The notes beneath the pieces were generated by a model. It saw nothing but the letters and a program-made list of their open reading frames with translations, made no database searches and was not told where the DNA came from. The position numbers were made by a program, and so were the translations under genes. This document shows positions 23,611-36,951 of a stretch of 64,000 nt of DNA, one piece after another (position 1 is the first letter of the stretch; every line of letters starts with the position of its first letter). The stretch spans positions 124,001 to 188,000 of the forward strand of contig JAPEVC010000036.1 of NCBI GenBank assembly GCA_027946555.1, given 5' to 3'. This DNA comes from Gnomoniopsis sp. IMI 355080 (taxonomy: Eukaryota > Ascomycota > Sordariomycetes > Diaporthales > Gnomoniaceae).

Positions 23611-25407
23611 GGGCTGTGGGCGGTCGGTGTTCGAGCTGTCGATATTACAGATAGTTGTGGGCGTTCTTCCTTCTTTCTCCCTGTCGGCTGCGTGGAACTC
23701 CCCCCTTGACTTGACTCTGTGTTGTTTGACGGTCGACTGATCAAGACGTAGGTAGTTTGTTATAGCAGGATCGGGCGGCTGTGGTCGGGTCGATGGTCGT
23801 GAATGTTGACTGTCTCCTGGATTCGGAGCGGGGTGCGGTGGTGGATGTTGTGGTGGAGTCGTATGGGGATGCAAGTGGTAGTGGCTAAGATTGGGCAAGA
23901 TGTGTTTGAGCTTGTGCTGTGCCGTGAGTCGAAAGTGAACAATGGAGGCTGCTCTGCTAGGTCAATGCTCACTTCCATACAACCTTGGTCGCAGCAAGAA
24001 CAACGCGTCAAAGCGTAGCGTCAGAGTTGTTTCCCATGTGCCAAGCTCGAATATGCTCCCAAGGGTTCAAGCAAGAGTCATCCCCACCAAAAATCAGGCC
24101 TCGATTGCTTTTTATTATCAGGTGGTAGCGTAATAAACATTGGGACATTGGATCATGCCGGCAAACGTCAAGTCCCAATCAAGCCGCTGTCACTAAGGCA
24201 ACCAGGGGCATCCCAATCCCCGCGGCCCCGGTCCCTCGCACTAGCCTCGCCAGCCGAAATCTTGGGATGCGTCTAACAAGCCACACCGCGTTTGTTTCTC
24301 GACGTTTCACTGCAAATGGGCAAACACCATGCATTGCATTGCATTAGCTAGGGCTCAATGCCTTGACGCCTTTCGCATAGTACACCATGTATGATGAGAG
24401 AATTAGAACGTCTCGGTTATTTTAGTTATTTTCAACTCTACATTTATATTTGTGAATAGTCAAGTGGTTGTGTTTTTGTGGCCCCTATCCTCCTTCGACA
24501 ACTGACTGGTCGTCACCGTAGGCACTCGGCACTTTCCAGTGTCAGTGGAACAGCAGCAACATTCTCGCCCTGCAAACCCTTGTAACAGCCACTGTTTCTC
24601 CTCTCCTTCTACATGAAGAATGTCTGCCACTTTTCTGGTTGATTGTTAGAAGAAAAAAAGAAATTCGTCTCATCATCATTAAAGTCATCACAACAAAAAA
24701 AACCACCACAGATCCACAGTCATAAAGCCGCCAACATGTCACGACCTTCTGCCGTATTTCTCATCCGTATCCCTCAAAGAAACAAAATCCGTCAACCCAT
24801 GCGACCGTGAACTCGCCCCACCGCCCGCCAGGTGGCGCCTGGAATATAGACATTTCTGTTCAACCCCGAGGATGCGATGCCACCCACAGCATGCCCTCGG
24901 TGGCCCTCAGACTCATCAGGCCCAATACCTGGCTCAACGCCGTTATCAAGGTGTTTGGAAAAGAAAGCGCACAAAGCCTTTAGAAGTCGCGGGTCCGTCT
25001 GGGTTGACAAAACCTCCTGATGCAATTCCATGAGTCGTTACATGATCGTAGGACGTGTTCGTTGAACGCTCTCGGAAATCGGAGTCTCCTTCATATACTC
25101 ATTATCATCCCTGGCATGGGTCGCGCCTAGGCATGTCAATGAATTCGTAATGGGTTGTGGGTGTCGGAAGAATACAAATGTTGACGCTAAGGAAATAGAT
25201 CGTGTATGAAGCGGCAACCATCCAGATTGACTTGGCCGACGGAAGTCGTCCAGCATTAGCAATGTCGTCACTCGTATCGGCCAGTCATACCAGAGTTGCC
25301 ATAACGCTCTGATTCCTGCACCAGAGCGCGCACAACTGAGTCATAAACGCTAAGGTCACCCTGCCGACCTTGGTAAATCACAAAGCACCCCAATCTTTCA
25401 TCGAACC
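23611..25407. other. Intergenic: coiled-coil gene promoter and stuA 3' region
   Basis: This is 1.8 kb of tandem (-/-) spacer. It contains a GCATT repeat near 24331-24346 and an A-rich tract near 24650-24710. It must contain the promoter of the coiled-coil gene and the stuA 3' UTR. No coding sequence is recognised. Confidence 0.5.
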
Positions 25408-27697
25408 CTATCGTCGGCGCGATGGCGCGGAAAGGGCAGGTGCAGGTTGGTACACGGGTGCAGGCGCCGAGTCAAGGGCGAGCGTTTTCCGTCGCTTCAT
25501 GTCCATACCAGGACCTCCACTCAGGGGGCGCTCATCCTCATCATCGCGACCGCGCTTCATGCCAGTCGAAGACCCATTCAAAGGTGCATTTGCATATCCA
25601 TTCTGCATAGGATTGTTCATGTCGGCTTGCGATCCGTACACGTCACTACCCGTGCTGCCATTTGTTGGGCCCCGGTCACCGCCCACACTGTATCCGCGGG
25701 GAGGCGTGTTGTAACCCGACGGGGGATAGTATGCCTGAGCAGGGGCAGCACTTCTGGGTGTTGATCGCCCTGATGCACCTTGGTGACCGGCAGATCCAGC
25801 CATCTCAGGAGAGAGGTGAGAGTGTTCTGGCTGCTGGAGAGACGGGAGCTGAGGGTGGTTGTACTGGTAGTGGCTGTTGCCGTTGTCGTATGTGCTCCGG
25901 TCATGAGTGTACTCAGCCTCGGGTTCATGCTCGGGCTCCTCTTCGTGACCACTCTGTGATACGTGCTCATTGCCCTGGCTGGGGTAGCCGTTGGAGGGCT
26001 TTTGGTCTTGCTCGGCAGTGGGTCCAGATATCGATGGTCGGCTGGAAGGCGGGCCCATCTCGCTCTTCACATAGCTGCTTTGTCCATAGATCGAGCGATC
26101 TTGAGGACTGGTGTTCGATCCCTGCTGGTAAGGGGACTGCAATGGTGGTGCATTGTACTGTTGTCTGTTGTTGTCGTAGGCTTGCGTGGCGGGAGGGTAA
26201 GCAGCCATGCTCTGCATGCTGCTTCCCGGAGGCGTTGTCGCTGGAGTAGCAGGCATTGAGCGTGTGTTGCTGAGACTCGTGTCAATGGACATGGGGTTAT
26301 TAGTACCTTGAGGGCCGTGCATTCCTTGTTGCTGTGGCCATTGGTAATTATCACCGCCCATGTTGCCCATCACGCTCGAGGCGCTAGTAGGAGGAGTAGG
26401 GAACGTGTGCGCACGGTCAATGGAAGGGCGGTGCTGTGAGGGCAGAGATTGTTGAGGTGGTCCTGGGAGGCCCATGTGGTGGTGGTGCTGTTGTAGAGAT
26501 GGCAGAGCTGGAGGCTGAGCGTTCCGCATCTGGGTCTGCTGCTCTTGCTTGCGCCGCTCAGCAGCTTGCATGACCTGTGTGGTTCGGTTCTGGTTTGTGG
26601 GATGGTAAAGGAGTGCGCCAATGTTGTGCACAAATAATGGATAAAGCAGCTCAGTGATCTTCTCCTTATTGGCGAAATCCAGGGCCCTCTCGAAAGGAAT
26701 CCTGTCCTCATGTTAGCGGGCTGCCAATCCCCGCATATGCTCAATCTCACTTACCAGACACCTTTCAAATGCATGGGTCCGATCTTGACTACATGACGGA
26801 CCTTTTCACTCTTCAGGATGCCATCTCGCCTTCCTCTTGTCATGCCAGCAACGTTGAGCAATTTGGTTCCATTGATCATGTGGTTGTCTGTGGCTTGATT
26901 AGTCTCGCCATCTCGCGGATAGGGTTATATCTAAACCTACCTTCTCTCCGAGCAACGCAAATTCCTCTTGCCTCTACTTGAAAGCACAGGCTGCCCTCGT
27001 CTTCCCATAGTGTTGCTGTCACTCTGGGCTTCACCCCGGGGGGCGCCACCTGGCCAGTGGTGTCGAAACCGCTGTACTGGTTGGGCATTCCTGGCTGACC
27101 TGGGAGAGGGAGCACGTTTGGCGCCATCCCGCCAGGCACAGGACCAGCAGGTGGAGACGTCACATATGAGTTATACTGAGAGTAGGGGTGTTGCGGGGGC
27201 GGATACTGGGGACCAGGCTGAAGCAGCGGTTGGGGTGGCGGGGGATAGTGTGCCATGGATGAAGTGACTGGCGGCGGCGCAGAGCCGGGTATGTGGGATT
27301 GCTGCTGGTAATACATGTTGTTCGGGTCTTGCGGTGCCTGGTTCATTGCTGGATATGCTTCGTAGCCGGCTCCGGTAGTGCTGACGGGACCTGAGATTCC
27401 TTGGTACTCCGAAGATGAAGGCGTTGGGGGAGTCTTTCCACCTAATGAAGGGGCGGCAGAGGTGTACGACGACTGAGAGCCTGCGTGTGAGCTGATGGAG
27501 GAGCCTAGAGAGCTTCCCGGGGGCGAGCCCGTACTCGATGAGTAGGCCTGTTGTGCGTTGACTGGAGGCAAGGGTAGTCTCTCAGGCGGCATGTACGCAG
27601 GACGCGGAGCGGTATAATACGAGACGTCGGACTGACCCCGGACCGGTACTTGAGAAATCGACGGTAGATCCAGCTTTTCGGTATTTTCGTGAAGCAT
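25408..27697 (-). CDS. stuA: StuA-type APSES transcription factor
   Basis: DNA-binding regulator of the StuA/Efg1/Phd1/Asm-1 family, which controls conidiation, morphogenesis and often virulence and secondary metabolism. Minus-strand exons 27697-26941, 26887-26755 and 26701-25408 give 727 residues. The APSES domain covers about 223-331, from KPRVTATLWEDEGSLCFQVE through DNHMINGTKLLNVAGMTRGR and KIGPMHLKGVWIPFERAL to HNIGALLYHP. It is split by two short introns (53 bp each) at positions where exon joining restores the domain exactly. The N-terminus is Pro/Ser/Tyr/Gln-rich; the C-terminus is Gln/Ser/Gly-rich with a poly-His patch and a KRGRDDEDERP and DMKRRK nuclear-signal-like region near the end. 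The ATG context is weak (T at -3). A uORF chain and a very long upstream region suggest complex control. Confidence 0.95.
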
Positions 27698-27984
27698 GAA
27701 AATGGTTATTGACCGGGTGAGGTCACAAGTCTACCACTCAGGCAAATAGGTGGGTCGTCTGGTCAGTGGAGCCCAAGAGATGACAGCTGGAGAGCTGCAC
27801 CTGTGGATTGGATGCGAGAATGCCTGCAAAAGACGACAAGTTGCCACGAAATGCAATTGGCTTCTAGCCGCTTCAAATGTGAATTGGCGAAGTCCAGGGG
27901 CGAGTAATAGGATGCAGATACTGGACAGGTAGTCTGCGATGAGATCGTGAGGGTCGTAAAAAGTGCGCAACCAACAAGTGTGCT

Positions 27985-28045
27985 TTAGTAAATGGTCATT
28001 GACAACGCGCTGATCTGAACATTAAACAAGGCCAATGGGACGCAT
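27985..28045 (-). promoter_or_regulatory. Three chained short upstream ORFs in the stuA leader
   Basis: The frames are uORF1 28045-28022 (MRPIGLV, stop TAA), uORF2 28022-27996 (MFRSARCQ, stop TGA) and uORF3 27999-27985 (MTIY, stop TAA). uORF1 and uORF2 overlap as TAATG; uORF2 and uORF3 overlap as ATGA. This is consistent with uORF control of translation, which is described for A. nidulans stuA. It holds only if the segment stays in the mature mRNA. Confidence 0.5.
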
Positions 28046-28601
28046 TGAATTTCAAGTCAATGCTTCAGAAAACAGAAAATCGAGGATCTGGTGTCGTTAC
28101 GACGCTGGCGGGAAGCTCGAGATTTTTGAGAGCTGGTGGGGTCCGATGGATTCGTTTGGGGCTTCCACTGGGTTGTTGCAAGCACGACAAACGACGCGGT
28201 TCTCTTTTTACACTACTGAAGTCTTGTAAGTAAGGGAACCAACAACTCAGAACTGGCAGCGCACGACCGTTGGGAAAAGTCGGAAGGCAATAAAGGGGAT
28301 GGACACTACAAGACCGGTGCAGCTGGAAGAAGAGCCGGCTCGAAGCTGCCCAAGGTCTGTGCAAGGGCCTTGGCTAAGGCGTAGCCTTGGTGTTTGGTGG
28401 GGGGGAAAGGCGAAGAGTACGGATGGCGGTCCTTACCTTCCCGTAGGCTTAGTTTGTCTCTCCTCGCACAAGGATGATGCAGAGGCTGGCCGACTCGAGT
28501 GGTGGTGATGCACGATGGCAGCGACGTGAGGACTGGAAACGGATGGGTTGGGGGTGCAAAAGAGGCACACAAGACACACGAGGATGGGAGGAATTTGTGT
28601 C

Positions 28602-28622
28602 GGTGCAGGTGCAGGTGCAGGT
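28602..28622. repeat. GGTGCA hexamer repeat, 3 copies
   Basis: Three perfect copies of GGTGCA are followed by a degenerate copy. It lies in the probable stuA promoter or leader. Confidence 0.9.
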
Positions 28623-30283
28623 ATAGGTGGTGAAGGAAGAGGGAATCAAGAGTCCAATCCAGGTTGACGAGAAGCAAGAACGGATAGTTGATGGGAAGGT
28701 CCAGGTAGATCAAGAAAATAGAACTAAAGTAACCCCCCGTCGTTCGCAGTCCACGGTCCAGAACCCCAGTCCCAGTACGGTAACTCAGTCCCACTTCCCA
28801 GCATCCCAAAATTGAACCAAAACCAGGGTATGGGAGGGTCCAGAGGATCCAATTCTTTTTGAGGTGTGAGGGTCAGTTCAGGCAAGGAGCCCGCCACGAT
28901 TGACCACAGTGCAAGTCTGCCTGGCCAGCTACATAGTATTGATGTGTTTATGGGGCGTGATTTTACCGCGCCGCAAGCTGCTGCTACTCTACCACTTGGT
29001 ACGAAGGGGGGGTAAGTAAATTGCCTACTATTAGACTACTGTAGTACTGTGTGTATCTAGCAGAGTCCACCCGCCGCGGTATGTGGGTGCAAAACTACCA
29101 ACCACAGTGCTGCTGGGGTTTGAATCCTTCTCCTACTCGAGCGAGCCTTTTTCTTCGGGCCCGTACCAGCTTGTTTGAGTATAGATACTCAATTGCGGCT
29201 GGCAAATAGGTGGGAATCCCAAGTAACAGTCTGTATCTTCTGCAGGCCGGCAAAAATGAGGCCGGGATTGAGTGCCCACTTGCAGGAGGCAAGGATGCAA
29301 GGAGTACGTGCAGGGACAGGGATCAAAGACAGGGTAAGGGGTCAGAGAGCGGGGGGGGAAACAACACAATATGGCACTTGCTCCGAGCTTCTCACTCCCA
29401 CCCCACGGCCACTGGAAAAGACAAGAGGCAGAACAGGGTCGTTCAAGGTGGTCTGTGTTGTCATCTTGCCATGGTTGCCTTGCTCTGCCCATGCCAACCC
29501 TTCGGAATCTCTCCACTGGCGCCTCCACTGGGCCACACCGGGGGGGAGCCACCAGGCGGAGAAAAGAGTGGGTACACCAAAAGGCCTGAACCGTCAAGAT
29601 GATGACCCAGCCTTTTCAATCTCGCAATTCTCAACGTTGGCGCTGGCGCCCCGGTCCAGGCAGCTGAGGCGCATCGAGCTTGCGGTCCGGCGGGCCTTAG
29701 CCTGGACTATGAGGGTGTGGCTTGAAGATTCCATACTACCATATCAACAGTACGGCGGTACGGATTAACCGGTGGGGACACCGGTCGCTCAGCCAGAAGA
29801 AAGGGCTGGGGGAAAAGTTTCCGCCTTCTCATTACCGACTACAGACGCTGCTTTGCAACACGATGTACGTAGATACCACGCAGTACTTTGCAGATCATAA
29901 CAAGAAAGTACACCCGCAATAACTTCTGCCAGCTTCGGGCTTTGAGGTTGTGGCAATGAATTCGTGACATTGATCCGATATTCCTTACACGGTCGAAAAG
30001 TATGGGTAAACAAAAGACATGGGATCAAACAACCTGAGGCCTCAAAGCCCGATTGATAGAGGGAGGTGTGAGTTTACAAACCAAGGTTACACCGGATCGA
30101 CAAAGTGAGGGGTGAGAGACTTTCTGCTGCTCGCCAAGTGGATCCTCAAGAGAAACAAGGATCATTGATGTGGAGAAATGCCATCGACACACGGGCCAGA
30201 GGCAAGGACGGTTTTAAACGGTGTATTCTCGGTCGGTGCTTCACTGTCCTCGGATCTTTTGGATTTTGTGATTCGCCGATAAA

Positions 30284-30294
30284 CCCCCCCCCCC
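30284..30294. repeat. C11 homopolymer
   Basis: Eleven consecutive C on the + strand in the gene-free region upstream of stuA. Confidence 0.95.
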
Positions 30295-32523
30295 GAGTCC
30301 TGGGGACACAGTGTAGCATTGGAGTGCACTAGACTGTGTTTGATCTATCGCAGGCCCACGACTGAAGACAAAATTTGGCGTCGTGCCAGCGCCTCCATCG
30401 CCCGGCTTCCAGAAAAGTGGCAGACATTAAAGACGGCCGCCTACAAGACGCATTGTCATAGGTGTGAAAAGCATCTGGAAACACTTACATAGTGAAATAA
30501 CTATAACAAGGGAACATAGGCCGGCTCATGCACAGAGCCATGTCTCTTGAAGGAACAAGCGTTGCGATGCTTGATGCTTCATGCCAGATTGACGAAAGTG
30601 TATCTGCACCTACCAATATGGAAGAAGAGGATGGCGGGTCGCGGAAACATGCTCCCACGCTCCCCGGGTCGAGTCTCCAGTTTCTCAATTACCAGATCTG
30701 TCAATTATGGTACTGACAAGATAAAGGACCTCGGCCTGTGGGCACAATAAGGTAGTCCTGTTGAGCTCCTCCGTCAGCGAGAAGGGGCTCTCGCTTGGCT
30801 GCACTGTACTTTTTCTAGTCCGATGTTGGTGATGCCTCGGCCGATACTCAAACTGACGACGGGGATACCGTATCTGGTTCCAAAAGCCCACGGCCCTCGA
30901 CTGCGATAAATAGCTATAGACGGACTTGTCTAGTTATGTCCTAGTGGCGAAGAGATGGCCGGATGGACCCAAGGGCACGGCATGGCTCTGCGGCAAGCGC
31001 TTTGACTCTCGCCGGGACTGAATCTCCTCAACTCTTACCATGGAGCCGGGAATACTATGTACCAGGGAGGTTTGCTAGAAATGGGCGACTGAGCACACTA
31101 GCAACGACCCGGGCTCCGGCAGCTGTATTTCGCAGACAATTCCGGCGTTGCGGTGGGGGAGAAAGACCACGATCTGTTAGTCTCTGTCGAGCAGTCGACC
31201 GGCGGAACAGCCATCCATTCGGGACGGTTTTTGTTCCTATTTTGACGTTTGATATTGCGACCATCAGATCATCATTCCATCTCCAATGTCGCTTGATGGC
31301 CGAGCCCATGGCAGGCCCGAGCCATCCTAGCCACCATACATAGTAGCAATCCTGCACGAGCCTGCAGAGTCCACAACGGCTGGCGGTTGGACACAGTGAC
31401 GGATTGTGTCGACTTCGCACCTTGCCGGAACCATGGATGTGATGTGGCCGAGCCCGGGCCCACTATCCTGGCGCTCCCTGGACCCTGCTACAGTAGAGGA
31501 TGTTGAACGGCAGGGTTTAGTGCCCGGTCACACAATCGTATTCATCACTTTTGATATTCAGCAAGACACCTGGGGGGGTGGAGGGGGTGGGGGCGTGTGG
31601 GAATCGTCAAGAGCAAGGACTTTCCACTTGTTCGCGGGACTGGGCAACTGTGGTCCGCCCATTGAATGACATTGAAGAGGTGAAGGAGGGTTCGACTGCC
31701 ATCTTGACAACTAGATTCGCCGCCGCGCCACACGAATCAATCAGTCTCACTAGTGTTGAATTGGGGTATTCGCGAGCCAGACTGTGGTAGGTAATTTTCC
31801 AAAAATCTTCAGTGTAGTAGCCGGGCTGATGGACGACTAAACCAGACACCTTTCACTAACCGAGCTCACACATCTAAGAAAGATAATTCAACTATTACAG
31901 CACGAATCGCGTTCATTTGTTTGAGAATCACGTTCAAACTCTCCAGAGGGTCTCCGAATTCTCTTGATCGTGATCAGAACGTGCCAGTGACACTCGATTA
32001 TTAGCTGTGAAAAGTCGATCGTGATAGTGCAATTGTCCGGACTATTCGTCCGTGAGCCCTCCCGTCCAGCTGTCAGCCTCTAAGAAAGTTGTGTGGCAGA
32101 CTCTGTCGATCATGAACAGGGCTCTGGACGAAAGGGTTCCCAGAAGGCGCTGAGCACAGGCCGAATGAGAACGCTGCCGCCATTGTCCACCGGTGCCCCA
32201 GTCCATGCAGCGTCGCAGCGTTGCGATGCCATTCCCGGAGCGCGCTCGCTTATTTTCCCTGCTTACAAGCGACAGGGGAATGCTATGCTTTTCTGATCCG
32301 CTTCGCCTGTATCCGCGCGCCAGCCCTCGGTGAGCTGCAGGTTGCTCCTCCCGGGAGCTTGATGGAAAATTCGTGGCGACACCACAGTCTCACCTCTCAG
32401 CCTTGCCGAATTTCGACATTCAAGGTGGGTGCTCTGAGGGCCATCAACGAGCGGCCAGTGGCCTGTAGGACTGCGCACGGAACCTCTATCATGCCACTAC
32501 TATTATGTAGGTAATGTAGACAG

Positions 32524-32533
32524 CCCCCCCCCC
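32524..32533. repeat. C10 homopolymer
   Basis: Ten consecutive C on the + strand in the gene-free region. Confidence 0.9.
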
Positions 32534-33461
32534 GACCACGAAGGCGCCTCGGAGAAAGTGCAGGCGCTGCTTGCGGTCATGTAGCCTGGTCCCTGTGGAC
32601 CCCACACTCGAGACATCCTTGTCAATCCCGAGTGTCAGATGTGGTGGGATTTGACCACCCTTCTTGTACTTTGGTCGACCTCAATCGCGAGATACTGCCG
32701 GCGTAACAGGCTTCCAGCCCGTGCCAGGACCGTCGCTCCTGTCTCAAAGAGAGAGGCATCGTTAGGAATACGAGGTTCGAGGAGCAAGCTGAGGAAAAGT
32801 GATGTATCCTCGTAGGGGTACTTGTTGGGGCAGGACGAGGCTCAACCCTTTGAAGCCCGGGCAATCACGTCACGAGAGGCGAGGTCCCCTCAGTATGTCC
32901 AGAAGCGAGACGCGAGATGACCCGCTTCCTGCAACAAGGGCTTGACAGGCAATGATGGTCTTTTGTGGGTCCTTGTGATGGGTGAAGGACCCGTAAGCCC
33001 ATCTCGGCTGGTTGGGTTTGTTGCGTTCCTGCTCCTCGGCGTGAAGTGGAAGGGCCACCGCGATCCACCGCTGGGGCTGGGACGCGGGAAGAGGGAAAGC
33101 TAGGCGTTATCGATTGTCAAGTACTCTAGGTGGGCGCATTATCCTCTAGATAGAGAGTGCGGAGTGGGTGCTATCATAAGTGGAGTTTGCGGATGCAGCT
33201 GCAAGAAGCTCTGGCCGCCTCTTGTTCATCTCAGCCAGAGCCAAGCGCAAGCGCCATGCCACGGCGGACGAGCCCGTTGGCCTGCATACGCTGCCGGCAT
33301 GGCCTGCACGCTCGGCTGCAAGTGCAAGTTGCAACGGCTGCTAGACTCCTGAAATTGATCATTGCCAAGTTGAGACGATCAACTTGTACCAGGTGTCCCG
33401 ACCTGGCCTGGCCTGAACTGGCGTGGTGTGGCGTGGCGAGGAGATCCAGGAGGGGCATCGT

Positions 33462-33471
33462 GGGGGGGGGG
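33462..33471. repeat. G10 homopolymer
   Basis: Ten consecutive G, directly after a GGCGTGGTGTGGCGTGGCGAGG stretch rich in G doublets. Confidence 0.9.
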
Positions 33472-35581
33472 AGATGGGCAAGGCTTTTGCAATTACTTGG
33501 GTTGCATAGAATCCTTCAAGCGAGTCCGACCAAACACCAAACCGCTATCAAATGGAGGGGAAAAGGTTACAGAGCACTGTGTAATCAGCCGCTTTCAGCC
33601 AAAGGGAAATGATTAGTGATTAGCCGCAATAAAAAGCAAGGTGACGACAGCGGTCTTTGTTTCCACCCCCTTCTGACCCCTTGGCGCCCCCCTCATCCTC
33701 CAGCCTTCCAGCCTTCCCGCCTTCCTAGGGGTAGCACGCAAGTGCTTCGTGTTGCACTGCAGCGCGTTGCAGTTGACCGTTCGCATACGGTCGGTACCAA
33801 GAAGTGCCTGTGAATCGATCCTGTCGCAAAAGGTGAGTATGTTTAGAATCATTCATGTGGTTGCTTTTTCTAGGGGTGAACGGGGTTGACGTGGACACCG
33901 AGATTGGTGCTCCTCACAACACTTATTAGATGTAAGTTGATTAGTTATCTGGAGACCGTAGCTAGGTAAGCATCACGTTATAATTCAGCACAATACGCGC
34001 TACGTATAAGCAGGCGCGTTGTCACAATTGTTTTCCTTTTTGTTTCCTGTCAACTTACTTCAACAATAGGTTTGACTCCTGTCATCAGCTTCTTTTTCTG
34101 CAATGCAATGTCGATGCAGACGCAGTATGTACGTCACGGTCTCTGCAGACATCAACGCCTCCTGCTGGTCATAAATTCAAGGGTTCTGATTCAGACGACT
34201 TGATGGATCATCACGCATCTGACAATCTTCCGGACGGCCCTGCGAATAGTACCTACTGCAATAAGTGAGATCCCGGTATAATCAAATGCTCTGACACAAG
34301 GAGACAGGCAGACAGGCCCTTAGCTCTGGCACATGCAATGTCCAAACAACAAGGACTCCACGTCCTGCAAGATCCTCAAAGCCTGCCTGTCAAGATGGCC
34401 TCGTGATTTTGCTTTTCGCTTGTGACCACGATCCGAACAACCGAGCGTCCGCTGTGATCTTCCTCTTTCAGTGCCTCACCACGATGGAGGAACATGTAAC
34501 AGTGCAGAGCTTAACTTTGTTAGATGTGTGCGCACTCCGAAGCAGCGCCGTCCTTGCCATCCGACATCATGCTACCCCGGATCGGCGTCGTACGCCGCAC
34601 ATTCCAACTAGGATGGCTCGCCGGAGATTTTCTCGCGTCGGGCCTTGCATCCACCGCCGGCTTCGATTGGCAAGCAAAGTTGGGCGATGGTAGGATTACC
34701 ATGTAGTTCGAATGTTCCATTCTCACGGGCCGCGATTTCATCAACTGTCGGCGGCCAACACACAGTGTCAGACATTCTCTTACCGCCCGCCCATGTGGCC
34801 AGGACCATTGCCAGGCCAAGGTTGTGGCTGGCTTCAGCGTCATTATCCCAGGCCTGGTCTGTCGGCTCGTCGGAGCGGTGCCATTCACTGTGATCTGTCC
34901 CCTGTCTGTTTGGTTGGGGTGTGTATCGCCGTCGGGACCCCTGCGGCCCCTGGTGGAGACTGTGGTAGAGAGCGCTGGGGGAGGATGACACGCGGGTAGG
35001 CAGCCGGTCGGTAGGTCGGTAGGGCGGTACGAAGTACGGTGCCGTCACTTTGTCTGGTCATCCTGCAGTGCACAGGCTTCTGCAGCATGGGGACGAGCCG
35101 CCTTGCAGATAGGTGCATTGGGATGGACCAGGTCCGATGCCATGTTCGGGAACCAAAAGCATGCAGATGTTTGCTACTATGAGTCGGTTCTGTACTGTGT
35201 GTGCTATGTAAACATCCACGACAACGACAGAGCGACAGCGACAAGCGGCCGCATGATGATTGTCATTCCTTGTCAACGTCTCGGTGTCCTGCCAATCCCC
35301 AACCGCCAACCGGGAATAGCTGCGGAACCCATCCATGGATGCTCTTGTTCATTCACCGATGAGCGAAGCTGGCGAGCACCATTCCCCCAGACCCTTGGCA
35401 TGTTCAATCACTCTGTCAGCGTGGAGGGGGGTGGCATGTGTTCCTAGCTGGAGTGCATCTATCATACCTTGGCTGCACCAAAGTAGCGCTGCTGCAAGGA
35501 ATGCGTGTGGGCCGTGCGCCAACCTGACAGGGTACCGGCTGTCATTTGCTGGCCCAATCCGCACTTGCAGGTACTATTAGG

Positions 35582-35599
35582 TACGGAGTACGGAGTACA
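35582..35599. repeat. TACGGAG short tandem repeat
   Basis: Two head-to-tail copies of TACGGAG followed by TAC. The motif is short and of unknown role. Confidence 0.8.
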
Positions 35600-36939
35600 T
35601 CCTCCTGTTCCTCCAAGGCTTGTTCGATCACCGAGCAAACTAATGTCTGTACAGGTTCCTGCTACGCGGCGCGGTCCAGTCTGTTTCTACTACGTGTTTG
35701 AAGCTCGGCTACGATATACGGTGCAGAGGCTCCTCGTCTTGACTTTCCTCGTATGCAGTGACGGGAGCGCCCACACACACATGCAGACATGTCTTGTCTG
35801 AGAAGGGCGCTTGACAGCGTGGCAAAAGCGGCCGGGGGCGAAGGCGTGGTCGACGCAGACTGGCCAGACACACGACACATCACTGCCACTTCATGGCCAC
35901 ATTCTCAAACAAGCCACTCGCTGAACGCTTCGGTACATAGCTACTCGCGGACTGGCGGACTGGCAGCCGTCCACACTGGCCAACACTGGCCGACTGGCCA
36001 GACTCGGCGCAATACTCAACGGCCCCCGGACACGTCCACCCAGCCATTCTTTTTCTTCGTGCCATCTCATGACAGCGACGTTCTTGCTCCCATGTCGTCG
36101 AGCTCTTGCATGGTGGGCCAGTATCCACAACCAAGATGCAAAGTGGCCCGAGCCCCTCAGCAGCCAAGCTGTGTCTGAGCGGGTCAGTGGATCTGTAAGC
36201 ACGGCCAGGTTTGTGCGTCCTTTTCGTCGCTCATACGCACCTCCGCCCGACGCCACCAGCATGAAATTTCGGGACGGTGTACTATACTGCGTAACCCCTC
36301 CTTTCAAGCTTTTCACAACGACGCTGGGGCTGCTGGGTGGCCCCTCAGGCCCCTGAGCGAAAAAGTTCTGGCGATCACCCAGTGGGGACGGATCTGTGAG
36401 CTTCCCGCCATGCAGCTACCGTAGCAGGCATAGGCCTCCAGTGGGGCGTCTCGTCCATCATCCCATCAATAACCCTCCACTCCCTCACCAAGGACCATGA
36501 TGCAGTCTAACTTACTCTGCCAAATGGACTGACTCAAACTCTGGGCCTGTCTTTTCCATCCGAATACAGGCTCGAATGCATAAATACTCTCGTATAGGGT
36601 TCGATAGGCTGTTGGGACCAATGACAGGCTGCTATCCGCATCTCAGGGATATCTAGTCTTCATGCCAGATATACACAGTAGTGGTCGGGTATGGGGCTTT
36701 GCGACACTGCCGGACGGCAAATTGTTCAGATGCTTCTAATAAAGAAAGCTTCCAGGCAGGTTCAAGACGCTGTTGGCTGAGCTCGCCTCGTTATGGTCCC
36801 GGGCGGCCTTGTTGAGAGTGGCGTCCCAGCCTGCCAGCTTGAGCCTAGTTGTGCGCTAATACATCTGTCTACCATGCTTGTCCTACTACCATAGTATGTA
36901 TCAAGCAGTGCAATAAAGACGACGCACCTATCCGCCGCG

Positions 36940-36951
36940 CCCCCCCCCCCC
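36940..36951. repeat. C12 homopolymer
   Basis: Twelve consecutive C on the + strand in the gene-free region. Confidence 0.95.

Larger units (their letters stand above)
27698..28815 (-). promoter_or_regulatory. Probable stuA 5' leader and proximal promoter
   Basis: Read on the minus strand, 28440-28800 is strongly pyrimidine-rich, as is usual around fungal transcription starts. A good donor (GTAAGG, 28436-28431) suggests a 5' UTR intron; candidate acceptors lie near 28214 and 28065. From 27984 to the start codon about 290 nt contain no ATG. A (CTGCAC)3 repeat (28602-28619) lies within the pyrimidine-rich part. The start of transcription cannot be fixed from sequence. Confidence 0.5.

Noticed and set aside
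23611..23898. N-terminal extension of the coiled-coil protein to the ATG at 23898
   Set aside because: The extra 96 residues are His/Pro-rich and resemble translated leader; the more protein-like start MGSPLFQMHDSALND lies at 23610. The longer form cannot be excluded.
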